Shown piece after piece: positions 40,119 through 47,760 of a stretch of DNA of 64,000 nt (its first letter is position 1; each line of letters starts with the position of its first letter). The stretch spans positions 1 to 64,000 of the forward strand of contig JAILGA010000136.1 of NCBI GenBank assembly GCA_024697225.1. The letters run 5' to 3'. The position numbers and the translations under genes are program-made. Origin of the DNA: Lachnospiraceae bacterium. GTDB lineage: Bacteria > Bacillota > Clostridia > Lachnospirales > Lachnospiraceae. The notes under the pieces were generated by a model. The model saw only the letters and a program-made list of their open reading frames with translations, ran no database searches and was not told where the DNA came from.

Positions 40119-42527
40119 TCACGCTCCCAGGGTCACAACGATCTCGTTGTCGGCACCGACATTAAGCTTTGCCGCCGGAACCAGATTGTCGGGCAAAGTC
40201 TCGCCGTTTAACGTGACCGATCTCACACCGGCCTGTACATGGCCTGGATTCTCCACCCTGATCTTCAGATGAGCTCCCCTGAAATCCTTTTCGATTGTGA
40301 AGCCGTCCCATTTTGCGGGAATAGACGGATCTATCACAAGTCCCGCGTTATTGGGCCTCATGCCGCAGATTCCCTCGACGCAGCCCACCATCACAGTGGA
40401 TGCGGTGCCCGTAAGCCAGTGCACATGCGCCCTTCCTGCATAAGGTGATCTCGTTGCCTCAACAAACTGTCCGTGTACATAGGGTTCGATCACGCGCCTT
40501 TCAGCCCTGTCATTCATAGCCGCGGGCGATGTCTCAAAGAAGTACTCGAAAGCCCTGTCTCCGTGACCCTTGAGCGCTTCCGCCAGGATCAGCCAACCCT
40601 GTGACTGCGAGAAGATACCGCCGTTCTCCTTGGTGTCCGGATTGAAGACTATCATGAGCGCGCCGTTGAACGCCTCATCAAAATAAGGGGTCTCCATCAG
40701 CTTTGCACCGTAAGGGGTATTCAGTATCTCATGCACACTCTCGAGAGCCGCGTCGCCCTGCTCTTTAGTCGCAAACTTCGAAATGACCGACCAGCTCTGA
40801 GGATTGAGCCACATATTTGCTTCTTTATCCTTCTTTGCCCCCACTATCTGCCCGTTCTCACGGATGCCGCGGATGAACCTGTCCTCATCCCAGCACTTGG
40901 ACAGCGCTGCGCCGAGCTTTTCTTTGGCCTCGTCAATAAAGGTAATATACTGATCGTCGCCCCTCTCCTTTGCTATCTCCCTCATCATGTTAAAGGCATA
41001 ATACAGCTGGAAGGCGACAAATGTGGACTCGCCCTTGGCTCCGAGTCTCAGGCAATCGTTCCAGTCGGCGTGCAGACCTGCGGGCATGTTGTGATCTCCC
41101 ATGTGATTCATGGAGAAATCAATCGCTCTCTTTAAGTGGTCGTAGACCGTGTCCTCGCCGCCGTTGGCGTAGACTATCTTCTCATCATAAAACGCGGTAT
41201 TTCCGCTCTCCGCCACATACTTGTATACCGTCGGGAAGAGCCACAGCGCATCATCGGCGCGATATGAAGGATGCCCCGTCTCCTTGACATAGCTCGGGTC
41301 ATCGGGCGTATTCTCATGTCCGGCGTTGTGATCGAACTTCACCAGCGGAAGTCCCGCCCCGTTGTCCACCTGTGCAGACAGCATGAATCTGATCTTCTCC
41401 AGCGCCATATCGGGATCGGTGTGTATAACACCCTGAATGTCCTGTACGGTATCCCTGTATCCGTAGCCGTTTCTCTGTCCACAGTAGATGAGGGACGCCG
41501 CCCTCGACCAGGTGAATGTGATGAAGCACTGATACGCGTTCCACACGTTCACCATGTTGTTGAACTCCTCAGAAGGCGTATTCACCTGGAAGCGGTCCAG
41601 CTTGGCATGCCAGTACATCTTCAGCTCGTCAACCTCGGCATCGACGATGGCAGGATCCGCGTCATAGCGCGAAAGGATCTTGTCTGCTTCAGGGGGAATC
41701 TTCTGACCAAGGCAATAGATAAAGGTCTTTTCCTCACCCGCCGCCAGTTCGATATCGGACTGCAGCGCGCCGCAGCTGTTGGAATTGAAGTTCATCTCGC
41801 CGGCACATTTTCCGCTTTCAACCGCTATCGGGTTAGCAAAGGTCCTGTAAGGTCCGATGAACACGTCCCTGTTGCCCTCGGCGGCCGAAACCTGTGCGGC
41901 TGCAAGACCGAAGAATCTCTCATGATGATTGTATCCCGACTTGTCGCGTCCATTGTATTCGTTGATATGCTGGACGATCTTGTTTTTAACAAACTCCGTT
42001 CTCGTGATGAAAAGCGTATACTGCAGATTGACCTGATCCTGCTCGTAGTTGTTCTCGTTTGTGAATTCCACGAAGCCAAATACAGAGAGTTTTCTCGCCC
42101 TGCCGGAATCATTTCTGACTTTTATGCGCCACACCTCATAAGTCGCGTCCTTGGGAACGTAGTAAGTGGTCTCTGTGTGTATGCCTTCATAATCCGATTC
42201 GATCACACTGTAGCCGGTGCCGTGACGGCAGACGCTGGAATACTTGTCCAGGGGCTTTCCGACAGGCTGCCACGTGGCTGACCAGTAGTCCGCACTGTCA
42301 TTGTCACGCAGATATATGAACCTTCCGGGCAGATCCATTGTGGAATTGAAGCGATAGCGCGTGATCCTTCCGTTTGCTCCGCTCTTCTCAAAGCTGTAGC
42401 CCTCGGCATTGCCCGAGATGATCGCACCGTAGGCGGGCGATCCCAGATAGTTGCACCAGGGTGCCGGGGTGTCCGGTCTTGTGATAACATATTCCCTGGC
42501 TTTTTCATCAAAATGTCCGTACTGCAT
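40119..42527 (-). CDS. GH94 glycoside phosphorylase, specificity uncertain
   Basis: An 802-residue cytoplasmic GH94 enzyme that reversibly phosphorolyses a beta-linked disaccharide to a sugar 1-phosphate. It starts MQYGHFDEKAREYVITRPDT with AGGAGG 5 nt upstream and has the family landmarks WCNYLGSPAYGAIIS, CRHGTGYSV, GYGYRDTVQDIQG, the catalytic Asp in LHADWNDCLRLG, and HWLTGTAST. It differs from the cellobiose phosphorylase at 53.7 kb at many specificity positions. The opening and the sequence around RYRFNSTMDLPGRFIYLRD look closer to chitobiose-type phosphorylases than to cellobiose phosphorylase, from memory. It has its own promoter, divergent from the miniprotein gene. Confidence 0.85.
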   Translation of the reverse strand: MQYGHFDEKAREYVITRPDTPAPWCNYLGSPAYGAIISGNAEGYSFEKSGANGRITRYRFNSTMDLPGRFIYLRDNDSADYWSATWQPVGKPLDKYSSVCRHGTGYSVIESDYEGIHTETTYYVPKDATYEVWRIKVRNDSGRARKLSVFGFVEFTNENNYEQDQVNLQYTLFITRTEFVKNKIVQHINEYNGRDKSGYNHHERFFGLAAAQVSAAEGNRDVFIGPYRTFANPIAVESGKCAGEMNFNSNSCGALQSDIELAAGEEKTFIYCLGQKIPPEADKILSRYDADPAIVDAEVDELKMYWHAKLDRFQVNTPSEEFNNMVNVWNAYQCFITFTWSRAASLIYCGQRNGYGYRDTVQDIQGVIHTDPDMALEKIRFMLSAQVDNGAGLPLVKFDHNAGHENTPDDPSYVKETGHPSYRADDALWLFPTVYKYVAESGNTAFYDEKIVYANGGEDTVYDHLKRAIDFSMNHMGDHNMPAGLHADWNDCLRLGAKGESTFVAFQLYYAFNMMREIAKERGDDQYITFIDEAKEKLGAALSKCWDEDRFIRGIRENGQIVGAKKDKEANMWLNPQSWSVISKFATKEQGDAALESVHEILNTPYGAKLMETPYFDEAFNGALMIVFNPDTKENGGIFSQSQGWLILAEALKGHGDRAFEYFFETSPAAMNDRAERRVIEPYVHGQFVEATRSPYAGRAHVHWLTGTASTVMVGCVEGICGMRPNNAGLVIDPSIPAKWDGFTIEKDFRGAHLKIRVENPGHVQAGVRSVTLNGETLPDNLVPAAKLNVGADNEIVVTLGA

Positions 42528-42567
42528 ACACACCTCCTGTGAACAGATAGTCCGATAAGTATAAATA

Positions 42568-42596
42568 ATTGTAACAAATCCGATTTTTAATTACAA
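42568..42596 (-). promoter_or_regulatory. Promoter of the GH94 phosphorylase gene
   Basis: Minus strand TTGTAA (42591-42596), 17-bp spacer, TACAAT (42568-42573), about 40 bp before the start codon. Confidence 0.68.
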
Positions 42597-42606
42597 TTGA
42601 CTGATG

Positions 42607-42615
42607 TGTTATAAT
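42607..42615 (+). promoter_or_regulatory. Extended -10 promoter of the miniprotein gene
   Basis: TGTTATAAT combines a TGn extension and a perfect TATAAT at 42610-42615, 35 bp before the ATG. The -35 region is poor, as is common with extended -10 promoters. Confidence 0.6.
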
Positions 42616-42649
42616 ATACAAAATCATACGAAGAAATGAGGATACCGAT

Positions 42650-42733
42650 ATGAATAAAAAAGTAATACGCGTTGTAGCCATTCTCCTTGTTGCGGCCATG
42701 ATAATAACCACCTTCATCGGGATCTTTTCCTGA
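42650..42733 (+). CDS. 27-residue single-helix membrane miniprotein, Prli42-like
   Basis: ATG at 42650 opens a frame of 27 codons ending TGA at 42733. The product begins MNKKVIRVVAILLVAAMI and ends TTFIGIFS: a basic start (NKK, R) and one hydrophobic helix. GAGG lies about 8 nt before the ATG and an extended -10 promoter is in place, which supports expression. The pattern N-K-K-V-x-R-V-V-x-x-L-L and a final T-T-F resembles Prli42, the tiny membrane anchor of the stressosome in Listeria and other Firmicutes; this is from memory. No stressosome genes are in the window. It is monocistronic between a GH94 gene and a LysR gene, both on the other strand. Confidence 0.62.
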   Translation: MNKKVIRVVAILLVAAMIITTFIGIFS

Positions 42734-42780
42734 CCCGATTAAGAGACGCACACTCATGCTTCGCCGTATCCTGCAGCCGC

Positions 42781-43716
42781 TCAGAAAGTATAGCTGCCCA
42801 CCACTCTCTGTACGGATTCGACAAGCTCCTCGACCGATGCCTTCTTGACTCCGTCCCTCAGATAACCATACTGCACCAGAAATTCGGCGCTCTCTCCAAG
42901 CTCAAATACCACAAATGGAGAAAGCTTATCATCATGCATATAATTGGCCGTGATATTCCTGGGGAAGAAAGAAAAAGCCGCCCCGGTCTTGCAGAATTCG
43001 AGAAGTGTATCAAAGGAATCCGTCTCCGCCACAAGATTGGGAACCGGTATGTGTTCAGCGATAAACCGGTTTGCAAATCGCGATACTACCCCATTCTTGG
43101 TGTTTTTTATGTACGGGCACCGGCCAAGCAGTGAGAAATCCCCTTTCACTCTGATTTCCTCTATAACCGCATCCGCAGATGGGCCAAAAGTATTCTGAAA
43201 CATCTCATATGTTCCTATAATGATCGTTTCTTCCCTGAAAAGAGGATAGCAGACAAATGCGGGATCATTATCCGGAAAGTGTGTGATCGCAAAATCCACG
43301 GATCCGTCCCTCAGGCTTTTGATCAGCTCATCACCAGACATCCTAATTATCTGATACTGTGTCGATGCGTTCTTTCTTCTGTAATCAGTCAGAATATTTT
43401 TGAAAACAGGAAGAACGCCGTTAAAAGCGAAGCCTATATTGAGGGTCTCCGGCCCACTCTTCGAGATCATATCCATCTCATACCGAAGTTTCCTGTAGTC
43501 CCTCAACAGAGACGTCGCATAACTGTAGAAGACCTCACCCGCCTCAGTGAGTCTCAAAGGCTTGCTCCTGTAGAAGAGCTTTACATTCAGTTCCTTCTCT
43601 ATGCCGGCTATCTGCCCGCTGAGCGACTGCTGTGTGATATATAGTTTTTCGGCCGCCTTGGTAAAGTTACATTCCGTTGCCGCAGCGATAAAGTACTCAA
43701 GATTTTGAAAATTCAT
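42781..43716 (-). CDS. LysR-family transcriptional regulator
   Basis: A 311-residue LysR protein. The N-terminal helix-turn-helix reads NLEYFIAAATECNFTKAAEK then LYITQQSLSGQIAGIEKELN and LFYRSKPLRLTEAGEVFY, followed by the periplasmic-binding-like effector domain (LNIGFAFNGVLPVFKNIL, then DELIKSLRDGSVDFAITH). The effector is unknown. LysR genes often regulate divergent neighbours; the nearest divergent gene here is the small membrane protein at 43949. It has its own promoter, with an ACAGG/CCTGT inverted repeat between promoter and start. Confidence 0.92.
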   Translation of the reverse strand: MNFQNLEYFIAAATECNFTKAAEKLYITQQSLSGQIAGIEKELNVKLFYRSKPLRLTEAGEVFYSYATSLLRDYRKLRYEMDMISKSGPETLNIGFAFNGVLPVFKNILTDYRRKNASTQYQIIRMSGDELIKSLRDGSVDFAITHFPDNDPAFVCYPLFREETIIIGTYEMFQNTFGPSADAVIEEIRVKGDFSLLGRCPYIKNTKNGVVSRFANRFIAEHIPVPNLVAETDSFDTLLEFCKTGAAFSFFPRNITANYMHDDKLSPFVVFELGESAEFLVQYGYLRDGVKKASVEELVESVQRVVGSYTF

Positions 43717-43725
43717 GGCTCAATA

Positions 43726-43770
43726 ACAGGATATTGCCTGTGATATAAACGAGGATTAACAGTTTCACAA
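43726..43770 (-). promoter_or_regulatory. Promoter of the LysR gene with an inverted repeat
   Basis: Minus strand TTGTGA (43765-43770), 17-bp spacer, TATATC (43742-43747). Just downstream ACAGG (43726-43730) and CCTGT (43737-43741) form an inverted repeat that could be an autoregulatory site. Between here and 43900 I see no gene. Confidence 0.55.
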
Positions 43771-43904
43771 AATACTTATCTGTTGCTAACATGATAGTGG
43801 TGTACGTCGCCGAACTCCCCGAGGTCCCCCAAGCCCATGTGAAAGAGCTTACGCGGCGTATACCTTTTTATTTTATCACAAATCCTTTTCTTTCTCCAAT
43901 TTCG

Positions 43905-43913
43905 TGATATAAT
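43905..43913 (+). promoter_or_regulatory. Extended -10 promoter
   Basis: TGATATAAT combines a TGn extension with a perfect TATAAT at 43908-43913, 36 bp before the ATG of the small membrane protein gene. No good -35 box is present. Confidence 0.65.
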
Positions 43914-43948
43914 ACGTGGGAAAAACTTCTTTGGGAGGATATTGTCGT

Positions 43949-44242
43949 ATGAGCCAGCTCAAGGTTGATGCACACAAAAAAGAAAAAGCAGGCCGCAAAG
44001 AACAGGTCGCAAAGCAGAAAAAGGTCAGAAAAATCGGCCGGATAATCGCCATTATCCTGTGTCTTGCACTGGTCGCCCTTGTGGTGTTCCTGGTGGTCAG
44101 AAGCCGCACAACAGACAGCGCGGATACCGCAGAGGATTCAGGCATAGAACTGTCCACCGATGATCAGGATTACACGGACGTTGATGTTTCCGATCTCGAG
44201 GAGAGCACGGGTATCGATCTTGACGGAGCTGCCGGGGAGTAA
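43949..44242 (+). CDS. Small single-pass membrane protein with acidic tail
   Basis: I do not recognise a family. From the ATG at 43949 the protein is 97 residues: a very basic start (LKVDAHKKEKAGRKEQVAKQ), one transmembrane helix (IIAIILCLALVALVVFLVV, about residues 35-53), and an acidic exterior tail (STDDQDYTDVDVSDLEESTG). The positive-inside rule puts the N-terminus in the cytoplasm. GGGAGG lies about 11 nt upstream of this ATG. The frame is open from 43916, but that region is within 5 nt of the -10 box. It converges with the gene ending at 44248. Confidence 0.7.
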   Translation: MSQLKVDAHKKEKAGRKEQVAKQKKVRKIGRIIAIILCLALVALVVFLVVRSRTTDSADTAEDSGIELSTDDQDYTDVDVSDLEESTGIDLDGAAGE

Positions 44243-44247
44243 AAGAC

Positions 44248-44877
44248 TTACCTGAGTCCTATAAGATAGAGGCCTGAAGCCGCGCCGAGCGCGTTCAGCA
44301 TGGAACTGACAGATGCATAGGGACCGCTCTGATGTCCGTCCTCTGTCAGATTATGTGCTACAAAGGCATTTTCCTGTCTTGAGAGGCACACTGTGTGGAC
44401 TCCCTTTCTGATGTCATTCCTGTCATTATAGTAACTTAAGATCGCGCAGGTACTCTCCTGCGCGATCTTGTCGAATTCATCCGTTTTGTCGCTCGATACC
44501 GCGTTGAACCCGTTCGCAAAAAGCCACCTGTACAGAGCTCTGGGCGATGTGCCGAAGAGTCCGAACAGCGCCATGCCCGCTTTTCCAAAGATCCCGACCA
44601 GCGAAGAAAAACCTATCATTTCAAAACCGTTAAGGATTCCAAGGGCATTGTAGAGCGCTATCACCTCACAGCCGGCTCTTGAAACGCTGGATCTGCCGAA
44701 ACGCTCGTCGGTTCTCCTCCTCTGATCCTCAATAAAAGCAAAAGCATTATGGGATTTCTTTTCGGGCAATCCTTCCCCGCCTCTTCTCACCCTGCCGAAA
44801 TGTCTTGACAGCAGATCATAAAAGAACAGAACTATCCGGTTAGGTATGCGCCCCGGTATAAGCCCCCAGATCTTCAT
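44248..44877 (-). CDS. Hypothetical protein, possible papain-like (C39-type) fold
   Basis: A 209-residue protein of no family I can name. SRAGCEVIALYNALGILNG (about residue 66) resembles the catalytic-cysteine helix of C39-like papain folds (x-G-C-x-x-x-A-L-x-N). A later GVHTVCLSRQ (about 158) and FVAHNLTEDGHQSG could supply His and Asn. These three match the order of a Cys-His-Asn triad, but the match is by eye only. There is no signal peptide; an amphipathic or short hydrophobic stretch lies at about 80-105. The start overlaps the stop of the AI-2E transporter gene by 4 nt (ATGA), making it the last gene of the signalling/transport operon. Confidence 0.55.
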   Translation of the reverse strand: MKIWGLIPGRIPNRIVLFFYDLLSRHFGRVRRGGEGLPEKKSHNAFAFIEDQRRRTDERFGRSSVSRAGCEVIALYNALGILNGFEMIGFSSLVGIFGKAGMALFGLFGTSPRALYRWLFANGFNAVSSDKTDEFDKIAQESTCAILSYYNDRNDIRKGVHTVCLSRQENAFVAHNLTEDGHQSGPYASVSSMLNALGAASGLYLIGLR

Positions 44878-46046
44878 TTCTTCTGAGGGATCTCGTCTGA
44901 GGCAGCGGCCTTTGTATTCTCAGTTTCCTCGTCATCCAGAAACAGATACGGGAACAGCTCCTTGCAGGCGAACAGAATGATCGCGGCGATGGGAATGGCG
45001 AGGAGAATGCCTATCATACCAAACATTCTTCCGCCGACTATCAGGGTTATCAGTATCCACACCGCGGGGACACCCAAAGATTCGCCGAAAAGCCTCGGCT
45101 TTATCACGTAGCCGTCAAGAGTCTGAAGTATGACGGTAAATATCAGAAACCACAGTGCATCCAGAGGATTCACCAGAAGAAGGATGAACGCGCCGATGGC
45201 ACCGCCCGCTATGGGACCAAAGGTGGGCGCCAGGTTAGTCACCGCAACGACCACGGATATCAGCACACTGTAAGGGATACCGACGATAAGCATGAAAATG
45301 CAGTTGACCACGCCTACGATAATACCGTCCAGCAGATCAAAGGCTATGAACCGCACAAATATCTCATTGCAGTGATTCCAGTAAGTCGTGAATTTGTCAT
45401 AGCGCGAGTCATTCAGCCAGTGTTTCAGAAGCCTCCTCACGGCGGCCATCAGCCTGTGCTTATCCGCCATCAGATATACGGTGACAAAGAGCGCAAGCAC
45501 CACATCGAAGACGCTGGCCCCGATGTCAGAGGTCACCTCCACTATCCCGCCCATATTGCTTGTGATGAGCGAAGGCAGGGTTTCAAGCATCCCGTACAGA
45601 TGCGTCACCTGCTCCGAGAACTCTATGGTCTTTCCTCCGAAAACAAAGTTCAGGCTCTTTATCCAGTTCTGGAATGACACGGAATACGCGCCGATATTGG
45701 ATGCAAAAGTCCTTATGCTGTCAACGAGCTGAGGTATGAGAAGCACAAGCAGAAGCGCAACAAAGAGTACCCCCAGCACCAGCGTGAGCGCCGTGGCGAG
45801 AGCCCTCCTCCTGTTCTGCTTTTTCACCTTGCCGAAAAGGGACTTTTCAAAGAAATTGGCGAGCGGATTCAATACATACGCAAGGACAAGGCCTATAACC
45901 AACGGTCTTATCCAGCCGTATACGATCGACAATCCTTTGGCAAAGATATACAGATGCGTGATGACAACATAAAAGAGTATTGCTATGCACGCGGCTATCG
46001 CGGCATTTGCCCAGGGTTTCTTTTTTAATTCGTCAATGAATTTCAT
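44874..46046 (-). CDS. AI-2E/PerM-family membrane transporter
   Basis: A 390-residue polytopic protein of the AI-2E transporter family (TqsA, YtvI, PerM). It has hydrophobic N-terminal helices, a large soluble region (about 85-200), and the family motif region LGVPAVWILITLIVGGRMFGMIGILLAIP near the end, with DGYVIKPRLFGESLG before it. Members include exporters of AI-2, H+/Na+ antiporters and uncharacterised permeases; substrate is unknown. The ribosome site GGAGC precedes the ATG, and the gene start overlaps the EamA gene end by 14 nt. Confidence 0.88.
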   Translation of the reverse strand: MKFIDELKKKPWANAAIAACIAILFYVVITHLYIFAKGLSIVYGWIRPLVIGLVLAYVLNPLANFFEKSLFGKVKKQNRRRALATALTLVLGVLFVALLLVLLIPQLVDSIRTFASNIGAYSVSFQNWIKSLNFVFGGKTIEFSEQVTHLYGMLETLPSLITSNMGGIVEVTSDIGASVFDVVLALFVTVYLMADKHRLMAAVRRLLKHWLNDSRYDKFTTYWNHCNEIFVRFIAFDLLDGIIVGVVNCIFMLIVGIPYSVLISVVVAVTNLAPTFGPIAGGAIGAFILLLVNPLDALWFLIFTVILQTLDGYVIKPRLFGESLGVPAVWILITLIVGGRMFGMIGILLAIPIAAIILFACKELFPYLFLDDEETENTKAAASDEIPQKK

Positions 46047-46965
46047 TTTTCGCTCCTTTTTTTGTACGCAAAATCGTGTCTATAGGCAGCTCTGCCACCA
46101 GTACGGCGCAAAGCATGATAACGCAGCCCGAAAGCTCTTTGGGCGTGAGGGCCTCACGCAGTATGATCCAGCCGAACAGGGCACTGAACACGCTTTCAAG
46201 ACACATGGCCAGGGATGCAACCGCGGGATTGACATCGCGCTCTCCCAGCGTCTGAAGCGTATAGCCTGCTCCGCTTGAAAGAATACCCGCATATAGTATG
46301 GCCGGAAGCGCACTAATTATCGATACCGCCGTGGTTCCCCTCTCAAAAATGAGCATGCACACCGTTGAAAAGAGTCCCTCAAAAACAAATTCGATGCAGG
46401 TGAGCCGCACACCATCCACCTTCTTTACGAAGTGCCCCACCGCCATGATCTGTATCGAAAACAGAAAAGCCGCAAGCAGCGTCCACAGATCTCCCGTATT
46501 CACGCTCATCCCGCCCTTTATACAAAGGAGGTAGAGTCCGAAGACGGACATGCACACGGCGACCCATATCCTTGCTTCGGGGCGCCTGCCGATAAACAGC
46601 GAGATCACCGGCACGAGCACCACATACATTGCGGTCACAAAACCTGATTTGGCTGCGGTTGTGGAGGCGATCCCTATCTGCTGTGCCGCGCTCGCCGCAA
46701 ACAGGAAAAAGCCGCAGATGACGCCTCCTGTTATTACGGTCTTAATGTCCGCGCGCTCCTGTGACTTTTGTCCGAGGGCGCTTCTCCTCCAGTCCATAAA
46801 CGGTATCACGGGCAAAAGCACCGCCACACCGAGATATGTCCTCAGAGACAGGAAGGTAAAAGGTCCCACATAGTCCGCCCCAACAGACTGTGCGACAAAA
46901 GCGACGCCCCATATGAGCGCCGCGAGGACTAAAAGCAATGTACTTCTTATTTCCCGCGAGTTCAA
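46033..46965 (-). CDS. EamA-family (DMT) transporter
   Basis: A 310-residue protein with ten membrane helices in two EamA repeats: LAALIWGVAFVAQSVGADYV at the N-terminus and LLAAFLFSIQIMAVGHFVKK at the start of the second. The end is LFGWIILREALTPKELSGC, typical of drug/metabolite transporters. The start is a TTG at 46965 with GAGG 5 nt upstream, following the double receiver stop by 6 nt. Substrate unknown. It overlaps the next gene. Confidence 0.9.
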   Translation of the reverse strand: MNSREIRSTLLLVLAALIWGVAFVAQSVGADYVGPFTFLSLRTYLGVAVLLPVIPFMDWRRSALGQKSQERADIKTVITGGVICGFFLFAASAAQQIGIASTTAAKSGFVTAMYVVLVPVISLFIGRRPEARIWVAVCMSVFGLYLLCIKGGMSVNTGDLWTLLAAFLFSIQIMAVGHFVKKVDGVRLTCIEFVFEGLFSTVCMLIFERGTTAVSIISALPAILYAGILSSGAGYTLQTLGERDVNPAVASLAMCLESVFSALFGWIILREALTPKELSGCVIMLCAVLVAELPIDTILRTKKGAKNEIH

Positions 46966-46971
46966 GGCGCC

Positions 46972-47760
46972 TCAGATCATCGTCTTCTTGGCTATGAAGT
47001 ATTTCTCGAGTTCCTCAAGCAGCTCTTCCCTGCTTATGGTCTTAAGGAGGTATCTCTCGGGCTTCAGTCCTATAACCTTTTTAATGCTCGCTTTGTCACT
47101 CTTGCCGGTGAGAAACATTACCGGAATGGAGCTGGTGCCGACCTCACTCTTAAGCATTTCCAGAACACTCGGTCCTGATGTGACAGGCATCTCGTAATCA
47201 AGAAGCACCAGATCCACCTGATTTTTGGCAAGCCACGTAATCGCCTGCATACCGGAGTTGACTATCGAAACCCGGTAACTGTCCTTGAGCCACGAATGAA
47301 CCATTCTCAGGTAGGTCACATCATCATCAACCACAAGAATGCTCTTTTTCCTGTTCTCTATGGCCTTCAGATCACTTAAACATCTCACCTTGTCAAGAAG
47401 AGCATGCATGTCTATGGGGCGTTCAAACCAGGCCGCGAGGTTCTCCTTGGGCAGCACCGATGTCGCCATGTTAAACTCATCCGGTGTCCCTATGAGTATG
47501 ACCATCTTGTCCTCCGCGACGCTCATATCCTTAAGAAACACCAGCAGGTTCATTCCGCCGGTTATATCCTCATCCATATACAATATGAAAATACTTACCT
47601 GATCCGTGTACGCTGATATACTTTCGACATCCGCCTTTGAATATGACACTTCATAACCCGCATCCCTCAGATTTTTCTGAAGTGCCTTTGCTATGAACGC
47701 CTCCTTGGCGCTTATCACCAGGACTTTATTGTTCTTATCGGAATTTTCGCCGCCAAACAT
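46972..47760 (-). CDS. Double receiver protein, second copy
   Basis: A 262-residue protein with the same design as the one at 30782-31534. The N-terminal receiver-like domain (about 10-130) is degenerate (SIFILYMDEDITGGM at the acceptor region). The C-terminal receiver (about 140-258) has ILVVDDDVTYLRM, phospho-Asp in LVLLDYEMPVTSG, and VMFLTGKSD; the lysine is in LLKTI. There is no output domain. It starts at the stop codon of the GGDEF/EAL-like gene, so it belongs to the operon of the large hybrid kinase and is probably its phospho-acceptor. Confidence 0.87.
   Translation of the reverse strand: MFGGENSDKNNKVLVISAKEAFIAKALQKNLRDAGYEVSYSKADVESISAYTDQVSIFILYMDEDITGGMNLLVFLKDMSVAEDKMVILIGTPDEFNMATSVLPKENLAAWFERPIDMHALLDKVRCLSDLKAIENRKKSILVVDDDVTYLRMVHSWLKDSYRVSIVNSGMQAITWLAKNQVDLVLLDYEMPVTSGPSVLEMLKSEVGTSSIPVMFLTGKSDKASIKKVIGLKPERYLLKTISREELLEELEKYFIAKKTMI

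Noticed and set aside
41271..42281. 336-codon open frame on the plus strand
   Set aside because: Antisense to the GH94 gene, whose protein is clearly real; no ribosome site or family resemblance.
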